DNA of 64,000 nucleotides from DAOTXR01 sp034435375 (GTDB taxonomy: Bacteria > Chloroflexota > Anaerolineae > Aggregatilineales > UBA3940), in assembly GCA_034435375.1 (NCBI GenBank), contig DAOTXR010000062.1, positions 108,740-172,739 of the forward strand. Direction: 5' to 3'. The notes beneath the pieces are model-generated. The model ran no database searches. It had not been told where the DNA came from and saw only the letters and a program-made list of their open reading frames with translations. A program made the position numbers and the translations under genes. Shown here one piece after another: positions 51,094-57,297 of this stretch (position 1 is the stretch's first letter; every line of letters starts with the position of its first letter).

Positions 51094-52010
51094 TTGGCCT
51101 CCACAGATAGGGACCTTTCAACCACAGGCACAGGCAGACGTTCAGACTCAAGAACCCGCTCAAGCGCAACAATGCTGACCTGGAGCATGTCAAGGGAAGG
51201 TTCGCGGGTGGTAAGGCGCTGAAGCCACAATTGCGGCGCGACGAGCAAACGCGCCACAGGGTGATGGATGTTGCGGGCCAACAGGCGGATGTACTCGTAG
51301 GCAATGCCGGCAATCACCGGGATCAATACAATCCGTGTCGCCAACCGAAATAAGATCGGAGGGCGACCCAGCAGCGAAAAGATCAACACAGAGATCACTA
51401 CGACGACCAGCAGGAAGCCAGTTCCGCAACGTGCGTGCTCCAGCGGATACCGCGCGACAGATTCGGGTGTCAACGGGGCGCCGTCCTCGTAGGCGTTGAT
51501 CGTCTTATGTTCCGCGCCATGATAAGCAAACAGCCGTTTGGCATCCTCCATGTGTCCCACCAGCCAGATGTATCCAACGACCAGAAGCAGGCGCAAAATA
51601 CCCTCTACCACGTTGCCGACAAACGGCGATGCAAGCCCGCCTAGCGCGTGAAGTCCATCCGCCGCAGCAGCAGGAGCAAGGAAAAACAAGGCAATCGCAA
51701 TCACAAGCGACACAACAATCGTGCCCCAGGCCACTGGCCCGCTGAACTGCGCTTCACTGCCCGTGGCTACATCGGCAGAGAAAGTCAGGGCACGCATCCC
51801 CAGCCCCAGCGAGTCCCACAGCATCCCCAGGCCACGTACAAAAGGAACCTTGCTCCACAAGCCATTGTACAGAGGTGAGGTGATCGGCTCCTCGCGAATG
51901 ATAATTTCACCTTCGGGGCTGCGAACTGCTACAGCCACATGGTTGCTGCCGCGCATCATCACGCCCTCGATGACGGCCTGGCCACCATAGTTAAACCGTT
52001 GATCGGCCAT
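51090..52010 (-). CDS. DUF1385 membrane protein
   Basis: Polytopic membrane protein of the DUF1385 family (about 306 residues), function unknown. Family signatures are NYGGQAVIEGVMMRG at the N-terminus, KRLFAYHGAEHKTINAYEDG with HxxxH-type residues that could bind metal, and HARCGTGFLLVVVVIS. About five transmembrane helices. ATG 52010 follows AGAGGA; an in-frame extension to 52076 lacks a ribosome site. It is followed by the coupled GNAT gene. Confidence 0.9.
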   Translation of the reverse strand: MADQRFNYGGQAVIEGVMMRGSNHVAVAVRSPEGEIIIREEPITSPLYNGLWSKVPFVRGLGMLWDSLGLGMRALTFSADVATGSEAQFSGPVAWGTIVVSLVIAIALFFLAPAAAADGLHALGGLASPFVGNVVEGILRLLLVVGYIWLVGHMEDAKRLFAYHGAEHKTINAYEDGAPLTPESVARYPLEHARCGTGFLLVVVVISVLIFSLLGRPPILFRLATRIVLIPVIAGIAYEYIRLLARNIHHPVARLLVAPQLWLQRLTTREPSLDMLQVSIVALERVLESERLPVPVVERSLSVEAK

Positions 52011-52121
52011 CAGACTGGTCCTCTTTTTGAAGTTAACCGTTGGTCGGATTATAGAGGTAAGGCAATGCCACAGCAAGGTAGGGAGCCAAGTGTTGGAACC
52101 AAGCCGTGCGTTGTATCCAGC

Positions 52122-52631
52122 TTACTCAGCCATGCGCTCAAGCCTATGGTAACGCATAGAGTGCAAGTGTGTGACGGCCACAGCGAGGGCGTCAGCAGCA
52201 TCGTCAGGACGTGGAATCTCATCAAGGTGCAGCAGCAACCGAATCATGTCTTGCACTTGTGACTTGGAAGCATTTCCATAACCGGTTACCGACTGCTTGA
52301 CAATGGCCGGCGTGTATTCGGCGACTGTGAGGCCACAGTCGGCAACTGCAAGCAATATCACGCCTCGGGCCTGGCCAACAGCAACCGCTGTGGTCACATT
52401 CTTGCCAAACAGCAACTTCTCGACGGCCACACTGGCAGGCCGGTACTGCTCGACGATTTGGCGCACACCACGATACACTTGTTGAAGCCGTGCAGACAGG
52501 TCCTCATCGGCAGCGGTCGTAACCGCGCCATATGCCACGACCTCAATCTCGCCGTCAGATCGCTCCTGCACCAGGCCGTAACCCATGGTCGCAATGCCAG
52601 GGTCAACCCCTAAAACCCGCGTGGCCGACAT
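52122..52631 (-). CDS. ruvC: Holliday junction endonuclease RuvC
   Basis: Resolvase (169 residues) cutting Holliday junctions. RNase H-fold acidic residues appear in RVLGVDPGIATMGYG (Asp near residue 10), VAVEKLLFG (Glu), and HLDEIPRPDDAADALAVAVTH (Asp pair). Encoded apart from ruvA. AGGATGAG precedes the ATG. The yebC gene lies upstream on the same strand, as is common (yebC-ruvC order), but is separated by a terminator. Confidence 0.95.
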   Translation of the reverse strand: MSATRVLGVDPGIATMGYGLVQERSDGEIEVVAYGAVTTAADEDLSARLQQVYRGVRQIVEQYRPASVAVEKLLFGKNVTTAVAVGQARGVILLAVADCGLTVAEYTPAIVKQSVTGYGNASKSQVQDMIRLLLHLDEIPRPDDAADALAVAVTHLHSMRYHRLERMAE

Positions 52632-52645
52632 GCTCTCATCCTATC

Positions 52646-52681
52646 AAAAACACGAAGGGCAGACTTCATTCCCGTCCGCCC
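52646..52681 (-). terminator. Terminator of yebC
   Basis: Minus-strand arms GGGCGGAC (52681-52674) / GTCTGCCC (52664-52657), one G-U pair, 9-base loop, then TTCGTGTTTTTG. Lies between yebC (stop 52763) and ruvC (start 52631). Confidence 0.75.
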
Positions 52682-52762
52682 CAGAGGCTTGCGAGCCGTC
52701 GAACGATGGGCATCCCTGCCTGAGAGCTGCCCTAGCATTTCTGTCAACAATATCCAGACCCG

Positions 52763-53518
52763 TCAGCCTGCTGCCTCAAATGAGGCCATCAGCTCATCGG
52801 TGACGTTCAGGTTAGAGAAGACTTGCTGGATGTCATCCAAATCTTCCAGGTCTTCGACCAGGCTCATGACCTTCACAGCTGCTTCTGCATCGAGATCGAT
52901 GCTAACTTTGGGCATCCAGTCCAGCCGGGCTTCCTCGAACTCGATGCCCGCGTTGTGTAGAGCATCTACCACCGTGTGCAGATGATCGCGTGGGGTGTAG
53001 ACCTCGATCATATCTGCGCCATCCACCACATCATCGGCCCCGGCATCAGCAGCAATCATAAACACATCATCATAGGTATACTTACCCGCCGGGATAGTAA
53101 TGTACCCCTTCTGCTCAAACTGCCAACTCACTGATCCCGGCTCGGCCATGCTGCCACCAGCTCTGGTAATGCGATGCTTGACCTCGGCCAAAGCGCGGTT
53201 GCGGTTGTCAGTGGCTACCTGAACGATCAGCGCGACACCGTTAGGTGCATACGCCTCGTACAGAACTTCGACAATTTCCTCAGCGTCTTTTAACTCTCCG
53301 GTGCCGCGCCTGATAGCACGCTCAATGTTTTCCTTGGGCATGTTGGCGTTTCTAGCCCGCTCAACGGCCAGACGCAGCGAGAAGTTAGCATCCGGGTCGC
53401 CGCCCGACCGCGCTGCAATGGTAATATCGCGAGCTAAACGGGTGAACATCTGGCCACGCTTGGCGTCAGCTGCGCCTTTCCTGCGCTTGATGGTTGACCA
53501 TTTGCTATGACCTGACAT
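52763..53518 (-). CDS. YebC/PmpR family protein
   Basis: YebC-family protein (251 residues), described both as a DNA-binding regulator (PmpR) and as a factor helping ribosomes through proline stretches. Starts MSGHSKWSTIKRRKGAADAKRG and has RARNANMPKENIERAIRRGTGE and the conserved acidic EVYTPRDHLHTVVDAL part. ATG 53518 matches the near-universal N-terminus. The frame stays open to GTG 53590, which abuts a strong AGGAGG, so a longer form cannot be ruled out. Promoter at 53617-53646 and terminator at 52646-52681. Confidence 0.95.
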   Translation of the reverse strand: MSGHSKWSTIKRRKGAADAKRGQMFTRLARDITIAARSGGDPDANFSLRLAVERARNANMPKENIERAIRRGTGELKDAEEIVEVLYEAYAPNGVALIVQVATDNRNRALAEVKHRITRAGGSMAEPGSVSWQFEQKGYITIPAGKYTYDDVFMIAADAGADDVVDGADMIEVYTPRDHLHTVVDALHNAGIEFEEARLDWMPKVSIDLDAEAAVKVMSLVEDLEDLDDIQQVFSNLNVTDELMASFEAAG

Positions 53519-53616
53519 AGCTTTCTTGCAGGGAACACCATGCCGGTGACTCACACTCATGCCGTCCGGTTGAGTGTATCTCTGCGCCACCCTCCTTTTT
53601 TTATATCACTAAGTCA

Positions 53617-53646
53617 ATTATATCATGCCGCCGATTTGACACACAA
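53617..53646 (-). promoter_or_regulatory. Promoter of yebC
   Basis: Minus-strand TTGTGT (53646-53641), 18-base spacer, perfect TATAAT (53622-53617); predicted start near 53610, giving a leader of about 90 bases before the ATG at 53518. Confidence 0.65.
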
Positions 53647-53714
53647 TATGCACACACATCGGGGCAAGAATCTCGAAGCTACCCACATGAATTCAATCCA
53701 GCTTGAACGTACGA

Positions 53715-55385
53715 TCAGGCAGAGCTCAGACCGGCATCCTCGCGGGCTTTTTGGGCAATCTTCTTCACAACCATGGCAATCCCTGCGGCGGGGTTGACCA
53801 GCGTGGCCGTGACCACATCCAAAATGTCCGGTCCCATACGCGCTAAGTTGCGCAGATGCCGCGCCAATGCACTTTCATCGGCCTCTTCACCCTTCTCGAC
53901 CTCAGCTCTGACCTCCTCGACCACATCTTTAGCGTCAGCGACATCCTGCGGATTGACTCCTGGCAGACGATCGAGCCTGGCCAACATCTCGCTAAACATT
54001 TGCGCTAGCGCGGCTGCATCGGCGCCCTGGCTGACCGTAACCGACGACCCTCGCCCGATCGCAACACCGGTGCTGCCAGAGATGTCACCCACTGTGATCT
54101 TGTCGCCGCTTACCTGATCCCCTTGAATAACCTTGTCACCAGCCACATAATCACCAGCGACGCTGCCGATATTCGTCTCAGCGATGTCGCCCCCTGCCAC
54201 GTTGACCTTGCCACTGACATTGCCACCAATGCTGATGTTGAAAGATGGCTCACCCGACTTCTTTTCGTCCTGATCCTTCTTGCTCACCACTCCTACTCCC
54301 TCCCTACCCAGGTCAAAGATACGACCGTCTGGTGCACGCAGGTAGAGCACCGATGTCCCCCACTCCACATTGTCACCCTGCGCATAGATCGCCTTGCGGC
54401 CCTCAGTAATGGCCGCATCGACAGGATAGCCATCGGCCAGTGCGCCATAGAACTCGCGAGCCAGTGCGATTGCCGCTGGATCAGAGACTCTGAACTGCAT
54501 TGCAACCACCGCCGGGATGCCTTGACGGATCAGGCTCTGCGCCGCGCCACCGAACTGGTCTTCGCGTGAGGCACGCCCTCCCTCACAAGCATTCAGCACC
54601 GCCAATCGCATCCAGCGGTGATCATGGAGAATCGTACCAACATCCTTCCCGGCGACCAACCGGCTGGTATGGTCTTCATTCTCCAGAATCAGTACGCCAT
54701 CCTGCGTGCTCTTGTCGAACATACCGTGGCCAATGAAATGAAAGATGTTATATTGCCCCTGGCGGAGCTGGCGTTGCAGAGCTGTGAGCGAAGCCTGCCC
54801 AAGCCTCTCTACTGATATCGCGCCGCGCTGCTCCAGGTTGCCAAGCGCCTCCTTGACGACCCTCCATTCTGCCTCAACATCCAGGGCGGGCTGGTCGGTG
54901 GGCATAGAGATCATGACCAGGACACGCAGCGGCGGCTCCACAAGCAGAGGATCGATTCGCTCTGGCAGCTCAAGGAACCGAACCAATGGCGTCTCAGTCG
55001 AGAGCGCAAAGAAACGGTCCAGCGCCTCGTAGTACAGAAACTCCCAGGGCAGGTCCCCCAGGTCTGCCGCTGCCTCGTCAAAGCGTAGCCGCAGCCGGAG
55101 GCCAGCTTGCTGGCGATCTGCTTCGTCAAGGCTGCTGCGAAGAACGCTACGCATCTCTGCATCGAAGATCGTGTTGAACAGCTTCCCACCAAATTTGCGC
55201 GCTGCATCCATCTCCGCCGGGCTGCGCCGAGGCTGGCGCATTCGCATCAGGAACTCCTCCAACTCAAGCTTAGTGAATGGTAGGCCGAAGGTCGTCGATA
55301 CATTGCCCCCTGGCGACTCGATGATGCGCGCCACATACCGCTCGCCTGAGCGGAGAAACAGCATCTCAAAGTCCAGATATTCCAC
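53715..55385 (-). CDS. CHAT-domain caspase-like protease with GDKV repeat module
   Basis: Predicted caspase-family cysteine protease (556 residues). The N-terminal ~140 residues are a CHAT-associated domain; the CHAT domain (about 150-355) keeps the catalytic pair His220 (HFIGHG) and Cys267 (LNACEGG). Residues 381-455 are short hydrophobic-glycine repeats (IGGNVSGKVNVAGGDI, GDYVAGDKVIQGDQVSGDKITVGD) likely to form a beta-helix or stacking stalk. The helical C-terminus (456-556) is charged, then hydrophobic (ILDVVTATLVNPAAGIAMVV). The GTG at 55385 follows GGGGAGGC. It is 72 bases after a partner gene sharing the repeat. Such architectures belong to bacterial conflict/cell-death systems; the role here is inferred. 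Confidence 0.88.
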   Translation of the reverse strand: MEYLDFEMLFLRSGERYVARIIESPGGNVSTTFGLPFTKLELEEFLMRMRQPRRSPAEMDAARKFGGKLFNTIFDAEMRSVLRSSLDEADRQQAGLRLRLRFDEAAADLGDLPWEFLYYEALDRFFALSTETPLVRFLELPERIDPLLVEPPLRVLVMISMPTDQPALDVEAEWRVVKEALGNLEQRGAISVERLGQASLTALQRQLRQGQYNIFHFIGHGMFDKSTQDGVLILENEDHTSRLVAGKDVGTILHDHRWMRLAVLNACEGGRASREDQFGGAAQSLIRQGIPAVVAMQFRVSDPAAIALAREFYGALADGYPVDAAITEGRKAIYAQGDNVEWGTSVLYLRAPDGRIFDLGREGVGVVSKKDQDEKKSGEPSFNISIGGNVSGKVNVAGGDIAETNIGSVAGDYVAGDKVIQGDQVSGDKITVGDISGSTGVAIGRGSSVTVSQGADAAALAQMFSEMLARLDRLPGVNPQDVADAKDVVEEVRAEVEKGEEADESALARHLRNLARMGPDILDVVTATLVNPAAGIAMVVKKIAQKAREDAGLSSA

Positions 55386-55457
55386 GCCTCCCCCCTCCCC
55401 CACACTGATACACAAGCAGCCTAAGGTGCATCACTATAGTCACCGATCGCAGCGCCG

Positions 55458-56807
55458 TCAAGCCGCCGCGCCTGCAGCAAAGCTAAATGACACCGTAAAT
55501 GCTGCAATTTGCAACGTCAGGTTGAGCTTGTGCGCTGGTTTAGCTTTCTTGGTGTATGCCCGTGCTTCGATAGTCATCTGCTTGAGCAGACGGCCCTCTT
55601 GCATGATCTCGACCATGATCTGCGGTTTGCCCTCCCGCTCAGCCTGAAGCACAAAGGTACGCATGTCCATCAATCCGTCGGGGCGCACGGTAAGCACCTT
55701 CTTCGAGTCCCCAATGACCTTGAAGCCCTTCCCAGTAACAGCCACCTCCACGCTGGCAGGCTTGAGCTGCCCGGTCTTAGCATCGACCTCGAACTCGACA
55801 GCCGCCCTCATCACCTCACTTTCCAGGAGCTTGGCCCGCTTCTCCTCGGTAAACGGGGAGGGTGCATCAGGAAGAAGCACAGCTACCGAGAGGTCGTATT
55901 CCGCACCCACATGCACCTCATGGGGAAACGCTGCCTCAAAACGTCGCTCCTGTTGCCGAGTCTGCTTTTCGGGGGGCAACACAATGACTTTGTCGCCAGC
56001 CACATAGTCACCTTCCACTCGCCCGATCTCAGTCTTTTGGATATCGCGACCAGCGACATCGACCCTGCCGCTGACGTTACCGCCTATGCCGACATCGAGC
56101 GACTGTTCCCCCTGAGCAGCACCAGCGAAAGTCTCCGTCGGTTGCGGTTGAGACGCCTCTATTTCGCCCTCTCTGTCCATTGGGGGGGCTGCTGGTTCGG
56201 CACGTGCCGAGGGGGCCAAAGCTTGGGAGGGTGCAACCGCAGGCAAACTCGGCTCCACTTCGGATCTGGCAACGCCGTCCTCGAGTCCGGGCCTGCGTCT
56301 GGTTGGTGGCTTGCTTGCCCTAGCCTCAACCAATCCTGCCAAATCAAACAATGAAGGCCCGTCGAAATCTGCTCCACTGCGCGCCACACCGATGCTGATC
56401 ACGCCGACAATTGAGGTGCGGCGCATCTCTAGCGCAGCTCGGCTTGGTCCTGCTTCAGCACAGACCAACACCAATCCTCGGAGATTATCCTGGGCGAGCT
56501 GTCTGGCCCTGGAGAGTTTGTCCCTCTGCGATATTATTTCTACAGGCACGAGGGGATCGCCCAGGTCCTTTAGAGGAGCTTCGAGAATAGAGGGTCGTTC
56601 AGCATTGATGCGGTCACGGAAATCACCGAAGCGCGCGCCCAGGTAAGTCGGCTGGTCATCGTCCCAGACCTCTACCACCAAGAACCACCATTCCTGACCG
56701 CCCTGTTGCTTCAGCAAGGCCAACGCCTCGAGCAGCGTCTGATCGCCCTGCACAATGACAAAGTGAGTACTCACCCTCGGCATGAGTTCATCCAGGTCTG
56801 AGACCAT
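55458..56807 (-). CDS. CBS-like / beta-sandwich partner of the CHAT protease
   Basis: A 449-residue multidomain protein. N-terminal ~150 residues resemble paired CBS domains (STHFVIVQGDQTLLEALALLK; TYLGARFGDFRDRIN) and may sense a ligand. A Pro/Ala-rich linker follows, then the repeat module DVGIGGNVSGRVDVAGRDI and GRVEGDYVAGDKVIVLP (about 235-280), nearly the same as in the CHAT protein. The C-terminal ~165 residues are beta-rich (EAAFPHEVHVGAEYDLSVAVLL; KGFKVIGDSKKVLTVRPDG; FVLQAEREGKPQIMVEI), like the beta-sandwich domains linked to CHAT and vWA systems, ending in a hydrophobic helix. ATG 56807 follows AGGAG. Likely first gene of the operon and a sensor or regulator. Confidence 0.8.
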   Translation of the reverse strand: MVSDLDELMPRVSTHFVIVQGDQTLLEALALLKQQGGQEWWFLVVEVWDDDQPTYLGARFGDFRDRINAERPSILEAPLKDLGDPLVPVEIISQRDKLSRARQLAQDNLRGLVLVCAEAGPSRAALEMRRTSIVGVISIGVARSGADFDGPSLFDLAGLVEARASKPPTRRRPGLEDGVARSEVEPSLPAVAPSQALAPSARAEPAAPPMDREGEIEASQPQPTETFAGAAQGEQSLDVGIGGNVSGRVDVAGRDIQKTEIGRVEGDYVAGDKVIVLPPEKQTRQQERRFEAAFPHEVHVGAEYDLSVAVLLPDAPSPFTEEKRAKLLESEVMRAAVEFEVDAKTGQLKPASVEVAVTGKGFKVIGDSKKVLTVRPDGLMDMRTFVLQAEREGKPQIMVEIMQEGRLLKQMTIEARAYTKKAKPAHKLNLTLQIAAFTVSFSFAAGAAA

Positions 56808-56872
56808 ATTCCTCACTCCTGCAAGCCGGACACACTTAACAATAGAACCTTATGACGTAAGTTTAGCACAAT

Positions 56873-56898
56873 GCAGGCTCCAGCCAAACCCAGCCTGC
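56873..56898. repeat. Inverted repeat upstream of the CHAT-module operon
   Basis: Perfect 7-base arms GCAGGCT (56873-56879) / AGCCTGC (56892-56898), 12-base loop, 66-91 bases before the start of the CBS-like gene and near a weak TAAACT box. A possible operator; no direct evidence. Confidence 0.35.
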
Positions 56899-56992
56899 AA
56901 CATCTTCTACAACCCTCTGGTAGGCTGAACGGACACGCTCTTGCTTTTTCACGAGAAATTCATGAACGTTCACGCAATCTTACGTTGACCTG

Positions 56993-57001
56993 TGTTATGA
57001 T
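56993..57001 (+). promoter_or_regulatory. Extended -10 promoter of a candidate small RNA
   Basis: TGTTATGAT is an extended -10 (TGnTATGAT, box 56996-57001); no good -35 at 17 bases. Predicted start near 57008, just ahead of the structured RNA. Confidence 0.45.
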
Positions 57002-57007
57002 TGGTTC

Positions 57008-57172
57008 ATAGTCGCAACAAGGCGGTAAGGTGGTGGTTAACCACTGACCTATCCCAACTCAGGGAACCGCCATATGGACTCTCTGAAAGAGTTCTCATCC
57101 CTATCCTCACCCCATGAAATACGCGGCCCGTTATGACGCCCCATCATAGCGGCTGCGTATTTCATTTTCTCT
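57008..57172 (+). ncRNA. Candidate structured small RNA (three-way junction)
   Basis: In the 490-base gap before the kinase gene, the + strand holds a closing stem GGCGGT/ACCGCC (57021-57026 with 57066-57071). Inside it are two hairpins: AGGT+GTGG / CCAC+ACCT (57028-57050) and TCCC/GGGA (57052-57065). A 7-bp hairpin follows at 57076-57094, then an unpaired C/U-rich segment (57095-57113) that could pair with Shine-Dalgarno sequences, then a long terminator stem. Promoter and terminator frame a transcript of about 165 bases with no convincing ORF. No known RNA family recognised; a leader of the kinase gene is the alternative. Confidence 0.45.
57114..57170 (+). terminator. Long terminator-like hairpin
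   Basis: Arms ATGAAATACGC (57114-57124) / GCGTATTTCAT (57155-57165), with an inner stem CCGTTATGA / TCATAGCGG (57128-57136 with 57144-57152, one G-U) and a 7-base loop, followed by TTTCTCTC. About 20 paired bases in total. Confidence 0.6.
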
Positions 57173-57215
57173 CGCAGACGCTTGCCTTCCTCTCTACGCA
57201 TAGTTGTGCAGAGTG

Positions 57216-57239
57216 TGCTATGATCAACACTGTTATAGT
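57216..57239 (+). promoter_or_regulatory. Two extended -10 boxes before the kinase gene
   Basis: TGCTATGAT (box 57219-57224) and TGTTATAGT (box 57234-57239) both fit the extended -10 form, without a clear -35. They lie past the terminator hairpin, so the kinase can be transcribed separately from the candidate small RNA. Confidence 0.45.
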
Positions 57240-57297
57240 GTGCCGCTCTTGAGCCAGGACACGCTGATACGCCTCCTTAGCCGGGAGAGGGAATCCT

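Noticed and set aside
42753..52631. ruvABC operon
   Set aside because: ruvA and ruvC are about 9 kb apart with unrelated genes between, and ruvB is absent from the window.
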